This document shows, piece after piece, positions 55,771 to 64,000 of a stretch of 64,000 nucleotides of DNA; the stretch's first letter is position 1; each line of letters opens with the position of its first letter. Source of the stretch: Ruegeria sp. R14_0 (GTDB lineage: Bacteria; Pseudomonadota; Alphaproteobacteria; Rhodobacterales; Rhodobacteraceae). The position numbers and the translations under genes are program-made. The notes beneath the pieces were generated by a model that made no database searches, was not told the DNA's origin, and worked only from the letters and a program-made list of their open reading frames with translations. The stretch spans positions 434,001-498,000 of the forward strand of contig NZ_JAGHRC010000003.1 of the NCBI RefSeq assembly GCF_017743975.1, in the 5' to 3' direction.

Positions 55771-56451
55771 TCAGGCCCGCGCACCGTTGATTTCATCCCA
55801 GGCCCGGTTGATGTCGATCATCTTTTTCTCGGCCAAGCGAATGGCCTCTTCGGGCACACCGCGCGCCATCATCGCATCCGGGTGCGTATCCCGGACAAGT
55901 TGCCGCCAAACCTTGCGGATATCGGGCAGCGGCATGTCGCGCGGCACACCCAGAACCGTATAGGGATCGTTTGGCGCATCGGGTACAAACCGCGCGCGCA
56001 GCGCCAGGAATTGCGCGTCGGTCTGGCCGAAAATGCGGCTGACTTCTTCCAGAAACTCGTTTTCATTCGGATGATAGAATCCATCCGCCATAGCGATGTG
56101 AAAGAGCCCCTCCATCAAATCGCAAAGCGTGGTGCTGTCTTCCGAGAACATGCGCGCAATTTTGCGGGCATAGTCTTGATAGCCCGCAACATCCGTACGC
56201 GCCATGTTGAACACACGTGCGGCACCTTCCTCGTCATCACGGGCAATCTGGAAAACATCCCTGAAAGCCGTGACTTCGTCTCTGGTCACCTGCCCATCGG
56301 CCTTGGCCATTTTCGCACCCAACGCGATCACTGCGATTGTAAACGCCACCGAGCGTTCGGGGGGCGAGCGCAGCTTTTCAAAAACGGCTGTAAGGCTTTC
56401 GCCCTGTGCAAGTGCGCTGAGCGCATCGGATATGCGGGTCCAGATCGACAT
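55771..56451 (-). CDS. DjlA-like protein with TerB-type and J domains
   Basis: A 226-residue protein. An N-terminal TerB-type helical domain (FTIAVIALGAKMAKADGQVT) is followed by a C-terminal J domain with DPYTVLGVPRDMPLPDIRKV and the HPD motif in RDTHPDAMM. It should stimulate DnaK ATPase. Unlike E. coli DjlA it has no N-terminal membrane segment. Confidence 0.88.
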   Translation of the reverse strand: MSIWTRISDALSALAQGESLTAVFEKLRSPPERSVAFTIAVIALGAKMAKADGQVTRDEVTAFRDVFQIARDDEEGAARVFNMARTDVAGYQDYARKIARMFSEDSTTLCDLMEGLFHIAMADGFYHPNENEFLEEVSRIFGQTDAQFLALRARFVPDAPNDPYTVLGVPRDMPLPDIRKVWRQLVRDTHPDAMMARGVPEEAIRLAEKKMIDINRAWDEINGARA

Positions 56452-56460
56452 GAGCGCACC

Positions 56461-56985
56461 CTAGCGCCCCTGATCGCGCGTGTCAGGTGCGACAGATATG
56501 TTCGTGCCAAGAATTTTCTGCATCAGAACAAGGTCCAGACGTTTACCCCATTTGAACCCGACCTCGGGCATGCGGCCAACTTCGGTGAACCCGATCGCCG
56601 CGTGAAAGGCTATCGCACCGGGGTTCGCAGATGAAATCCCGGCCACAAGCACATGCACGCCTTGGGCGCGCGCAACGTCTTCCAGAGCGCGGATCAAGGC
56701 CCGGCCCGTTCCCTGCCCCCGGGCTTGCGGCGCCAGTTGGATCGTCAACTCACTGCAATCCGCGTATCCCGGACCGGACCGAAAGGGGCCATATGTGGCG
56801 AAGCCAAGCACCTCGCCGCCCTCATCCGCGACCAGATAGGCGGGGCTGCGCGTTTCGATGTCCTGGGCGATGCTGTCAGCACTGCGCTCTGTGGTGGTGA
56901 AGGTCACAAGCGTGTCGCGGATGATCGCATTGGTGATCGAAGCGACCCCTTTAGCATCGGAAGCAGTGGCTTGCCTGATCCTCAT
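56461..56985 (-). CDS. GNAT family N-acetyltransferase
   Basis: A 174-residue single-domain GNAT of the phosphinothricin/amino-acid acetyltransferase type. N-terminal RQATASDAKGVASITNAIIR is followed by the acetyl-CoA loop QLAPQARGQGTGRALIRALE (Q-x-x-G-x-G/A). The likely substrates are amino acids or related compounds. It overlaps the VOC gene by 4 bp. Confidence 0.88.
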   Translation of the reverse strand: MRIRQATASDAKGVASITNAIIRDTLVTFTTTERSADSIAQDIETRSPAYLVADEGGEVLGFATYGPFRSGPGYADCSELTIQLAPQARGQGTGRALIRALEDVARAQGVHVLVAGISSANPGAIAFHAAIGFTEVGRMPEVGFKWGKRLDLVLMQKILGTNISVAPDTRDQGR

Positions 56986-57584
56986 TCCAATATGCGCACG
57001 CCGTGCGGCGTCTCGAACTCTGCCCGCAGCGCAGCTGGGCCGGTGTCGAACACGACGCCGTCCAACGCTCCGAGCAAGCGGGCCAAGTCCAGCGCGTCAG
57101 GGTGATACACGACCAATCGTTGCAACCTGCAACCGCTGTCACGCAGCATCGTGGCCGGGTGCAAATCGCCTTGCCACTGAATCAGCGCAGGGAAAAGATT
57201 GTCAAAAGGCAGCCGACCATTCGGAGGAACTGCCATCTGCCAGCGCAGCGCACCCCGGGCCAGGTCAATCGGGTGCCCTACCCCATCGGGAAAAATGGAC
57301 AGAGCAGCCTCAATGTCCGGAACGCGACAAATCCAGTTGCTCAGCCGGGGTGTCCCCTTGAACCGATCCAGATCAAACCACCTTGTTCTCTCGGGGTTTG
57401 GCGCACTGGGATCAATCGCGATCACTTCGAGGTAGAGGCCATCACGCAGTCCCAACAGGCGGTTATATGTGCCGAATTTCTCGTGCTTTCCACCATCCTG
57501 TAAGGGCACGCCCAAAGCCTGTTCGAGGTGGGCTGATGCCTCTTCCAGTGTTTCGCCCGCAACGGCCAGATGATCCAGTAACAT
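56982..57584 (-). CDS. VOC-superfamily (glyoxalase-like) protein
   Basis: A 200-residue protein starting MLLDHLAVAGETLEEASAHL with two paired VOC modules (LLGLRDGLYLEVIAIDPSAP, then LQRLVVYHPDALDLARLLGA). This is a Glyoxalase_3-type layout rather than methylmalonyl-CoA epimerase. AGGAGGG lies just before ATG 57584; a longer frame upstream runs through the scpA terminator. The start is only 15 bp after that terminator. Confidence 0.82.
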   Translation of the reverse strand: MLLDHLAVAGETLEEASAHLEQALGVPLQDGGKHEKFGTYNRLLGLRDGLYLEVIAIDPSAPNPERTRWFDLDRFKGTPRLSNWICRVPDIEAALSIFPDGVGHPIDLARGALRWQMAVPPNGRLPFDNLFPALIQWQGDLHPATMLRDSGCRLQRLVVYHPDALDLARLLGALDGVVFDTGPAALRAEFETPHGVRILE

Positions 57585-57599
57585 GCGCGCCCTCCTATG

Positions 57600-57630
57600 A
57601 AAAACGACCAGACCCAACAGGATCTGGTCG
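57600..57630 (-). terminator. Intrinsic terminator after scpA
   Basis: A perfect 8-bp stem (CGACCAGA with TCTGGTCG, 10-base loop) followed by TTTTT on the minus strand, between the scpA stop and the VOC ribosome binding site. Confidence 0.83.
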
Positions 57631-57659
57631 CATGTTTTCTTCAAAGTCGCGGGATCACA

Positions 57660-57680
57660 AGATTTTTTGGCAAAAAATCT
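57660..57680. repeat. A/T-rich perfect inverted repeat after scpA
   Basis: Nine-base arms AGATTTTTT and AAAAAATCT around GGC, 10 bp after the scpA stop and upstream of the terminator at 57600. Its role is unknown; it could stabilise the 3' end of the scpA mRNA. Confidence 0.55.
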
Positions 57681-57689
57681 CGGCCCGCG

Positions 57690-59816
57690 TTACGCTTTGG
57701 CTTCGCCAATCAGGCGCAGGATGTCCTGTGCAGCTTCGGGAATGTTGGTGCCCGGACCAAAGATCGCCTTTACGCCGTGGTCATATAGAAACTGGTAATC
57801 CTGCTGCGGGATCACGCCGCCGCAAATGACGATGATGTCCTCGGCACCGGCTTTTTTCAGTTCTTCAACCAGTTGCGGGGCAAGGGTCTTGTGACCCGCT
57901 GCTTGCGAGGAAATCCCGACCACGTGTACATCGTTGTCAACAGCATCCTGCGCGGCCTCGGCAGGTGTTTGGAACAGCGGGCCCACATCCACGTCAAAGC
58001 CGATGTCAGCAAAGGCTGTTGCGATCACCTTTGCGCCCCGGTCATGGCCGTCCTGACCCATCTTGACCACCAGCAGCCGCGGTCGGCGGCCTTCTGCTTC
58101 GGCGAACTCTTCGATGGATTTCTGGATCGCGGCAAAGCCTTCATCGCCCTCGTAAGCCGCGCCATACACACCGGCCAGCGTTTTGACCTCGGCGCGGTGA
58201 CGGCCGAATTCCTTCTCCATTGCCATGCTGATCTCTCCTACAGATGCACGGGCGCGGGCGGCTTCGACTGCAGCGGCCAGCAGGTTTCCGCCCTCGCGGG
58301 CAGTTTTCGTCAACGCGTCCAGCGCAGCCTGACACGCGGCCTCGTCGCGGGTGGCACGGATACGTTCCAGACGCGCGACCTGAGCCTCGCGCACGGCGAC
58401 GTTGTCGACGTCCAGAATGTCGATCGGGTCTTCCTGTTCCTTGCGGTATTTGTTGACGCCGACGATAACCTCGTCACCCTTGTCAATCATCGCCTGCCGA
58501 CGGGCGGCGCTTTCTTCGATGCGCAGTTTGGGCATTCCGCTGGCGACGGCCTTGGTCATACCGCCCATCTCTTCGACCTCTTCCATCAGGGCCCAGGCCT
58601 TTTCGACCAACTCATTGGTTAGGCTTTCGATGTAGTACGACCCGGCCAGCGGATCGACCACATCGGTCACGCCGGTTTCTTCCTGAAGTACCAACTGTGT
58701 ATTCCGCGCGATGCGGGCCGAGAAATCGGTCGGCAGCGCAATCGCCTCGTCCAGAGCATTGGTGTGCAGCGACTGCGTGCCGCCCAAAACCGCACTCATC
58801 GCCTCATAAGCGGTGCGGATCACGTTGTTATAGGGGTCCTGTTCCTGCAAGCTTACGCCCGAGGTCTGGCAGTGGGTGCGCAGCATTTTGGACCGTTCAG
58901 ATTTCGCACCAAAGTCGGTCATCACCCGGTGCCAAAGCGTACGCGCCGCACGGAGCTTGGCGATCTCCATGAAGAAGTTCATGCCAATGGCAAAGAAGAA
59001 CGACAGACGGCCTGCAAACTTGTCCACGTCCATGCCGGCCTCTGTTGCGGCCCGGACATATTCGCGCCCGTCAGCCAGCGTGTAGGCCAGCTCTTGCACA
59101 AGGTTCGCCCCGGCCTCTTGCATATGGTAGCCCGAGATCGAGATCGAGTTGAATTTCGGCATCTCATTCGAGGTGAATTCAATGATGTCCGAGATGATCC
59201 GCATCGAAGGTTCAGGCGGATAGATATAGGTGTTGCGCACCATGAACTCTTTCAGAATGTCGTTCTGAATGGTGCCGGACAGTACGGATTTGTCGTGGCC
59301 CTGCTCCTCACCCGCGACGATGAAATTTGCCAGAATCGGGATCACTGCACCGTTCATGGTCATCGAGACCGAGACCTTGTCCAGCGGGATGCCGTCGAAC
59401 AGGATCTTCATGTCCTCGACACTATCGATGGCCACACCGGCCTTACCCACATCGCCCACAACGCGCGGGTGATCACTGTCATAGCCGCGGTGGGTTGCCA
59501 GATCGAAGGCGACCGAGACACCCTGCTGACCCGCTGCCAGATTGCGACGGTAGAAGGCGTTCGACTCTTCTGCGGTCGAAAATCCCGCATATTGCCGGAT
59601 CGTCCAGGGGCGGCCAGCATACATCGTCGCCTTCACACCACGCGTGAACGGGCCAAAACCAGGTAACGACCCCATATGCGGCAGATCTGCGGTATCTTCC
59701 TGCGTGTACAGAGGTTTGACGTCGATACCTTCCAGCGTTTCCTTGGTCAGGTCGTCCAACGGGCGTCCGCGCAGCTCTTTCTCGGCCAGCGCCTGCCAGT
59801 CTTTCGTATCGGTCAT
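57690..59816 (-). CDS. scpA: Methylmalonyl-CoA mutase (single-chain, B12-dependent)
   Basis: Adenosylcobalamin enzyme interconverting methylmalonyl-CoA and succinyl-CoA, the last step of propionyl-CoA use. The 708-residue protein has a substrate barrel with [20 protein letters not shown] and [22 protein letters not shown]-terminal B12 domain follows, with the cobalt-ligating DGHDRG (in [18 protein letters not shown]). This is the one-chain type. AAGGA lies before the ATG. It is divergent from a DUF4174 gene; pccA, the previous pathway step, lies 0.7 kb further on the same strand. Confidence 0.96.
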   Translation of the reverse strand: MTDTKDWQALAEKELRGRPLDDLTKETLEGIDVKPLYTQEDTADLPHMGSLPGFGPFTRGVKATMYAGRPWTIRQYAGFSTAEESNAFYRRNLAAGQQGVSVAFDLATHRGYDSDHPRVVGDVGKAGVAIDSVEDMKILFDGIPLDKVSVSMTMNGAVIPILANFIVAGEEQGHDKSVLSGTIQNDILKEFMVRNTYIYPPEPSMRIISDIIEFTSNEMPKFNSISISGYHMQEAGANLVQELAYTLADGREYVRAATEAGMDVDKFAGRLSFFFAIGMNFFMEIAKLRAARTLWHRVMTDFGAKSERSKMLRTHCQTSGVSLQEQDPYNNVIRTAYEAMSAVLGGTQSLHTNALDEAIALPTDFSARIARNTQLVLQEETGVTDVVDPLAGSYYIESLTNELVEKAWALMEEVEEMGGMTKAVASGMPKLRIEESAARRQAMIDKGDEVIVGVNKYRKEQEDPIDILDVDNVAVREAQVARLERIRATRDEAACQAALDALTKTAREGGNLLAAAVEAARARASVGEISMAMEKEFGRHRAEVKTLAGVYGAAYEGDEGFAAIQKSIEEFAEAEGRRPRLLVVKMGQDGHDRGAKVIATAFADIGFDVDVGPLFQTPAEAAQDAVDNDVHVVGISSQAAGHKTLAPQLVEELKKAGAEDIIVICGGVIPQQDYQFLYDHGVKAIFGPGTNIPEAAQDILRLIGEAKA

Positions 59817-59984
59817 TGCGTGTTCCTTTTCTCAATTCGGGTCGCGGACAGGATTAACCTGCGCGATTTGACGTTCGGTGCCGCCCGCTGCGGCATGGGT
59901 GAACGCAATATTTTGATGGCTGCGTGCATTTCGCCGGTCGCATTCACCGGCACAGGGGCTATATTCAATCGAACAGGAGGCCCC

Positions 59985-60431
59985 ATGACACGAACGCTTG
60001 CCCTTGTTTTATCGGCACTATTCCCGCTGGCCGCGATGGCCGCTGACGGGGCTGCACCCGCTGAGGACGAGTTTGTCCGCCCAGCAGGCGACAGCGATCT
60101 TAGCGAATTTCTATGGGTCAACCGGCCCATCGTTGTCTTTGCCGACACCCCGGCAGATCCGCGCTTCCAGCAACAGATCGACATGCTGGTCGAAGGCGAA
60201 GCGGCCATGCGGGATCGCGATGTGATCGTGCTGACGGATACCGACCCGTCCGCGCGGTCTCCGATCCGATCGCAACTGCGGCCGCGCGGGTTCCAGATGG
60301 TGTTTGTCGATAAGGACGGCGTCGTCAAACTGCGCAAACCGTCCCCGTGGAGCGTGCGAGAGATTGGCCGCTCCATCGACAAGACGCCCCTGCGCGAACG
60401 CGAAATCCGCGAACGGCGCGAGGGCGGCTGA
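59985..60431 (+). CDS. DUF4174 periplasmic protein
   Basis: A 148-residue exported protein. The signal peptide MTRTLALVLSALFPLAAMA is followed by a DUF4174 domain with LSEFLWVNRPIVVFADTPAD, ALRDRDV-type helix (AMRDRDVIVLTDTDPSA) and FQMVFVDKDGVVKLRKP near the end, a thioredoxin-like fold without a CxxC pair. The SD AGGAGG is strong. It lies between the divergent scpA and the convergent pccA. Confidence 0.85.
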   Translation: MTRTLALVLSALFPLAAMAADGAAPAEDEFVRPAGDSDLSEFLWVNRPIVVFADTPADPRFQQQIDMLVEGEAAMRDRDVIVLTDTDPSARSPIRSQLRPRGFQMVFVDKDGVVKLRKPSPWSVREIGRSIDKTPLREREIRERREGG

Positions 60432-60454
60432 ACGCATTTGCCACGCCCCAAACC

Positions 60455-60473
60455 CCCGGCGCAAAACGCCGGG
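60455..60473. terminator. Hairpin between convergent DUF4174 and pccA genes
   Basis: A 7-bp stem (CCCGGCG with CGCCGGG, loop CAAAA) in the 76-bp convergent gap. There is no T run on either strand, so any terminator role is weak. Confidence 0.35.
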
Positions 60474-60507
60474 ACACCCTTGGGATATGGCAAAAGCAGG
60501 GTCATGA

Positions 60508-62553
60508 TCACTCGAACTCGATGATCACATCGTCCACGGCAAGACTGTCGCCGGGGCCAGCGTTGACCTTGGAAACAACGCCTTTCTTCTCGGCGCGCAG
60601 GATGTTCTCCATCTTCATCGCCTCGATCGTGCACAGCGCCTGGCCTTCCTGCACTTCCTGCCCTACTTCGACATCGATCTTCACGACCAGGCCGGGCATC
60701 GGGCAGAGCAGCATTTTCGAGGTATCGGGCGGCAGCTTTTCGGGCATCAGCTTGGCCAGTTCTGCCTGACGCGGACGGCGCACATGTACCTTCATATCCG
60801 CACCACGGTTGCGAATGCGGAACCCGCCCGAGATCTTGCCGACCTTCAGAACCAGCGGGCTGCCATCGACATCCAGAACGGCCAATTGGTCACCCGGCGT
60901 CCAGTCCGACGCGACGCGCAAGGTCTGCCCGTCCTCGAATTTGATCGTTGCACCTTCTTTGTCGGCGCCGACGCGAACCGCGAATTCCTTGCCTTGCACG
61001 GACACAACCCAACGGTTGCCGACTTTACGCTCGTGGTTGTCCATCCGACCGGAAACGCGCGTCCGGCGGATTTCAGAAACACGGTACATCGCAGCGCAGG
61101 ACGCTGCGATCCGGCGCAGATCACTTTCGGGCAGTTCAACACCTTCGAAGCCATCCGGATACTCTTCGGCGATGAAGGCCGTGGTCATATCACCGCTGAC
61201 AAACTTCGGGTGATCCATCACCGCCGACAGGAACGGCAGGTTATGACCGATGCCTTCGACCTCAAAGCTGTCCAATGCCACACGCATCGCCTCAATCGCG
61301 GCTTCACGGGTTGGAGCCCATGTGCACAGCTTGGCGATCATCGGGTCGTAATACATGCTGATCTCGCCGCCTTCGTAGACGCCGGTATCGTTGCGTACAG
61401 CCGCCTCGCCCTCGGGCGCCTCACCCTGCCATTTGCCGTTCACCAGCATCGGGCCAGAGGCAATTTCCTGTGGCGGACGATAGCGGGTCAGACGTCCAAT
61501 CGACGGCAGGAAGTTGCGATATGGGTCCTCGGCATAAAGACGGTTTTCAATCGCCCAACCAGTCAGTGTCACGTCGTCCTGCGCTATCGTAAGCTTCTCT
61601 CCGGCGGCAACGCGGATCATCTGTTCCACCAGATCGACGCCGGTGATCAGTTCGGTGACCGGGTGTTCCACCTGCAGGCGGGTGTTCATTTCCAGAAAGT
61701 AGAAGTTCTTGTCGCCATCGACGATGAACTCCACAGTACCCGCGCTGGCATAGTCTACGGCTTTGGCCAATGCGACCGCCTGTTCACCCATTGCCTTGCG
61801 GGTTTCGGGGTCCAGGAACGGCGACGGCGCTTCTTCTACAACCTTCTGGTTCCGGCGCTGGATCGAGCATTCGCGCTCGCCCAGATAGATGCCGTTGCCG
61901 TGGCTGTCGCAGAGAACCTGAATCTCGATGTGACGCGGCTGGGTCACGAATTTCTCGATGAAAATCCGATCGTCGCCGAACGAGTTCGCAGCCTCGTTCT
62001 TGGACGACTGGAAACCCTCGCGCGCTTCGTCGTCGTTCCACGCGATCCGCATGCCTTTACCACCGCCACCGGCGCTGGCCTTGATCATGACGGGGTAACC
62101 GATGTCATTTGAAATCTTGACTGCTTCGTCGGCATCTTCGATCAGTCCCATGTAGCCGGGAACGGTCGAAACCCCCGCGTCCTGAGCGATCTTCTTCGAG
62201 GTGATCTTGTCGCCCATGCTTTCGATCGCACCCTTGGGGGGGCCGACAAACGCCACGCCTTCGGCCTCAAGTGCCTCGGCGAATTTCGCGTTTTCCGACA
62301 AGAAGCCATAACCGGGATGCACCGCCTGCGCGCCGCTTTGACGGATGGCATCCATGACCTTGTCGATCACGATGTAAGACTGGTTCGCAGGCGGTGGGCC
62401 GATGTGAACCGCCTCGTCTGCCATCGACACATGCAAGGCGTTCTTGTCTGCGTCCGAATAAATGGCAACGGTGCCGATACCCATTTTGCGGGCGGTCTTG
62501 ATAACCCGGCAGGCAATCTCACCCCGGTTGGCGATCAGGATCTTGTTAAACAT
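60508..62553 (-). CDS. pccA: Propionyl-CoA carboxylase, biotin-containing alpha subunit
   Basis: Carboxylates its biotin for transfer to propionyl-CoA. The 681-residue protein has a biotin carboxylase domain (FNKILIANRGEIACRVIKTA at the start, ATP-grasp ASAGGGGKGMRIAW, FLEMNTRLQVEHPVTE), a BT linker domain, and a C-terminal biotinyl domain with EAMKMEN. The N-terminal similarity to Pyc is expected, but there is no carboxyltransferase domain here. AAAGGACG precedes the ATG. It works with a beta subunit (pccB) outside the window and feeds scpA. Confidence 0.95.
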   Translation of the reverse strand: MFNKILIANRGEIACRVIKTARKMGIGTVAIYSDADKNALHVSMADEAVHIGPPPANQSYIVIDKVMDAIRQSGAQAVHPGYGFLSENAKFAEALEAEGVAFVGPPKGAIESMGDKITSKKIAQDAGVSTVPGYMGLIEDADEAVKISNDIGYPVMIKASAGGGGKGMRIAWNDDEAREGFQSSKNEAANSFGDDRIFIEKFVTQPRHIEIQVLCDSHGNGIYLGERECSIQRRNQKVVEEAPSPFLDPETRKAMGEQAVALAKAVDYASAGTVEFIVDGDKNFYFLEMNTRLQVEHPVTELITGVDLVEQMIRVAAGEKLTIAQDDVTLTGWAIENRLYAEDPYRNFLPSIGRLTRYRPPQEIASGPMLVNGKWQGEAPEGEAAVRNDTGVYEGGEISMYYDPMIAKLCTWAPTREAAIEAMRVALDSFEVEGIGHNLPFLSAVMDHPKFVSGDMTTAFIAEEYPDGFEGVELPESDLRRIAASCAAMYRVSEIRRTRVSGRMDNHERKVGNRWVVSVQGKEFAVRVGADKEGATIKFEDGQTLRVASDWTPGDQLAVLDVDGSPLVLKVGKISGGFRIRNRGADMKVHVRRPRQAELAKLMPEKLPPDTSKMLLCPMPGLVVKIDVEVGQEVQEGQALCTIEAMKMENILRAEKKGVVSKVNAGPGDSLAVDDVIIEFE

Positions 62554-62586
62554 GGAACGTCCTTTGTCTTGGTGTTCTGAAAACGC

Positions 62587-62622
62587 AAAATGCCGCCGCG
62601 GAGAGTATTCTCCACGACGGCA
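62587..62622 (-). terminator. Terminator-like hairpin after the small lipoprotein gene
   Basis: A 14-position stem with two mismatches (arms within 62591-62622, loop GTAT) followed on the minus strand by TTTTGCGTTTT. It would separate the lipoprotein transcript from pccA. Confidence 0.55.
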
Positions 62623-62670
62623 CGATGCGTGATGACGGTCGGGGCGACGCGCGCCCCGGAAAACCCGGTT

Positions 62671-62874
62671 CTACCTACAGGTGTTCTGTGTCTTGCAATA
62701 CAGGACGTTGCCTGCCGCGCCGACCACGGCACCGAACAGCGGGTCCGAGTTGAGAACCGCTGCGCCGACCGCGCCTGCGCCGCCGCCAAGCAGCGCCTGC
62801 TCGCCTGTATTGTCACCGCAGGCAGCAAGGCCCGCACAGGTCGCCATTGCAAGGATGAGTTTCGAGATGCGCAT
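62671..62874 (-). CDS. Small glycine-zipper lipoprotein
   Basis: A 67-residue protein. Signal plus lipobox LAAC (MRISKLILAMATCAGLAAC) is followed by a glycine/alanine-rich stretch (GGGAGAVGAAVLNSDPLFG) and two cysteines (YCKTQNTC). It resembles the larger lipoprotein at 416-790 in design. AAGGGGC precedes the ATG. Function unknown. Confidence 0.78.
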   Translation of the reverse strand: MRISKLILAMATCAGLAACGDNTGEQALLGGGAGAVGAAVLNSDPLFGAVVGAAGNVLYCKTQNTCR

Positions 62875-63524
62875 GGTAACTGCCCCTTTTGGATTCTTGA
62901 TGCGTTCGGGGGCAGATGTGGGATTCCGGCCTTGTTATTCAATAACAGGCAGTCCTGACCGAGGTTTTGCGCAGATTTGTGCCGCTTTACGCATAGTACA
63001 TGCGCAAAGAAAAACGCGGACAGGACTTTGTGAAAATCACAAGCCTGCCCGCGGAAGGAAGGGGTACGGAATAGTAGGTGCATGTGCGACGCAGGCAAAG
63101 TAGAGCCGCACGGCTTGGACAGGTTGCTAGGCACAATCAACGGCGTAAACAAAGTATTGTTTCTGGTAAGGATTCCGGCTGGAAATCGCCCATTAGGCGA
63201 ATAGGCGCGCAGATTCGTGCCGAGGCGCCGTGTTGCATGGGATGCCTGCCCGGACGACGAAACCGTCACAGTTCCGTTACAAAACGTCCTGACAAGCTGC
63301 GTTTCTGCACTTGCATCATCACGGGTTGCCAAAGGCGGTGTTGGAAATTCCTTTCTGGATCGCAAAAGGTTAACCGATCTGTTCACCCTAGTGTGAGTGC
63401 AACTTGGAACCCGTGCACGTTTCCTTGAGAAATCAGATGCTTCCAGTCCCTTTCTCGTGATTTCCTTCAAAACGCCTTGCGTGGAACGGTTCGCGTGCAC
63501 ACTCGCACACAAGGAAACATCTAC
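62875..63524. other. Intergenic region upstream of the porin gene
   Basis: A 650-bp region without a credible protein gene; long frames across it are composition shadows. It holds an orphan minus-strand terminator at 63010-63053. A palindromic CGCAT...ATGCG element lies at about 62993-63007. The porin promoter probably lies in its right part; I could not assign it. Confidence 0.5.
63010..63053 (-). terminator. Orphan intrinsic terminator upstream of the lipoprotein gene
   Basis: A long imperfect stem (arms CGCGGGCAGG and CCTGTCCGCG with an inner CTTGTGA/TCACAAAG pair) followed by TTTTTC on the minus strand. No minus-strand gene lies between it and the window end, so it may end an unannotated small RNA starting around 63100 or beyond. 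Confidence 0.65.
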
Positions 63525-64000
63525 ATGATTGCAAAGAGAAAAACGGCATTGCTGCTTGCCGTATCCGCGCTTGGTTTGTCCGGAACGGTCGCTGGCGCGC
63601 AAGATGCCCAAACCCAAGCCGAACTTGATGCACTGCGCGCCCGTGTCGAAGCCCTTGAAGCCGGAAAACCCGGTGCTGGCACCGGCGACCTGCGAATCGG
63701 AAACACCACGCTTGATGTTTACGGATACGTGAAGGCTGACTTCTTCTTCGACACCGATTTCGAATTGGGCGACTTGGCGGATGCGACCCGAATTGGTGAG
63801 CCGGCGAATGCGACAAGCGGGAGTTTTGGGGCCACCGTGCGCCAGTCTCGGATCGGACTTCGCACCAACACGCCGTCTGCCATCGGCGACATCTCGGGCC
63901 AGTTGGAAGTTGATCTGTTCGCCTCTGGCGGCAATGCCGAGTTCCGCCTGCGCCATGCCAACATCCGCATCGGAGACAACTGGCTGATCGGTCAATACTG
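63525..64000 (+). CDS. Outer-membrane porin, DcaP-like (5' part)
   Basis: The visible 158 residues start with a signal peptide (MIAKRKTALLLAVSALGLSG ending near AGA-Q), then a short coiled-coil stretch (QTQAELDALRARVEALEAG) as in trimeric porins. Strands such as LDVYGYVKADFFFDTDFEL and ATVRQSRIGLRTNTPSAI follow. This order fits the DcaP/trimeric porin family. The gene runs off the window end. AAGGAA lies upstream of ATG 63525. Confidence 0.85.
   Translation, partial: MIAKRKTALLLAVSALGLSGTVAGAQDAQTQAELDALRARVEALEAGKPGAGTGDLRIGNTTLDVYGYVKADFFFDTDFELGDLADATRIGEPANATSGSFGATVRQSRIGLRTNTPSAIGDISGQLEVDLFASGGNAEFRLRHANIRIGDNWLIGQY

Noticed and set aside
56982..57584. VOC gene as methylmalonyl-CoA epimerase because it lies next to scpA
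   Set aside because: Its two-module Glyoxalase_3-like layout and 200-residue length do not fit the single-module epimerase of about 135-150 residues. A terminator also separates it from scpA.
62535..63995. 486-codon minus-strand frame over the porin leader and porin gene
   Set aside because: A shadow that also runs through the orphan terminator and the lipoprotein gene. The porin reading frame on the plus strand has a signal peptide and SD.

Overview
The window comes from a marine alphaproteobacterium of the order Rhodobacterales, most likely the Roseobacter group. This is inferred from gene content and order: a dcw cluster starting at mraZ, the ProRS type without an insertion domain, hdaA beside ppx, scpA close to pccA, a DUF1127 gene followed by CCUCCUCCC-loop RNAs, and the high GC content. 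No species name can be read from the sequence.

Layout. Positions 1-10,400 hold the start of the division and cell-wall (dcw) cluster on the minus strand: mraZ, rsmH, ftsL, ftsI, murE, murF, mraY, murD. Genes overlap by 4 bp or are tightly spaced up to mraY; a terminator-like hairpin then separates mraY from murD. The mraZ leader carries a 13-bp-stem intrinsic terminator and lies in the position of the Rhodobacter sphaeroides leader sRNA UpsM. Facing away on the plus strand (10,860-11,560) is a DUF1127 gene followed by six hairpins. Every loop carries CCTCCTCCC, and the hairpins pair up into three CcsR ('cuckoo') sRNA units ended by a strong terminator. This double RNA locus is the most notable part of the window.

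Positions 11,600-19,600 carry uvrD, an FMN-dependent alpha-hydroxy-acid dehydrogenase, pyruvate carboxylase, a MAPEG protein and a 50-residue small protein. Two identical tRNA-Gly(GCC) genes follow. Positions 20,000-29,300 hold an interrupted histidine locus (hisB-hisH, hisA, hisF-hisE). Unrelated genes separate its parts: DUF2147, DUF302 and a fused MFS/spermidine-synthase-like membrane protein. Next come a CoA-binding protein, a YHS protein, a zinc-ribbon/poly-lysine protein, rlmB and tRNA-Tyr.

Positions 31,800-40,000 (minus strand) hold a PLP enzyme of the alanine-racemase-fold (DSD1) type overlapping an aldonolactone-oxidase-like flavoprotein, then DUF2478 and NnrU proteins, then a glycine betaine/proline ABC transporter with a tandem fused permease. 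A BetI-like dyad lies upstream of the transporter. Positions 40,100-48,400 hold a Tag-type DNA glycosylase, a HELTH-motif lipoprotein, a cytochrome c, a small DMT permease, the lipoprotein exporter lolCD, a DUF6492 protein, a family 2 glycosyltransferase and proS.

Positions 48,500-54,400 (plus strand) hold an FAD oxidoreductase/2-oxoglutarate oxygenase pair, an AI-2E-type permease, the replication regulator hdaA and ppx. Positions 54,400-62,900 (mostly minus) hold an endonuclease/exonuclease/phosphatase-type hydrolase, a DjlA-like J protein, GNAT and VOC proteins, and the propionyl-CoA to succinyl-CoA genes scpA and pccA. The window ends inside an outer-membrane porin gene. Many regulatory hairpins, several promoters and two further small-RNA candidates lie between the genes.
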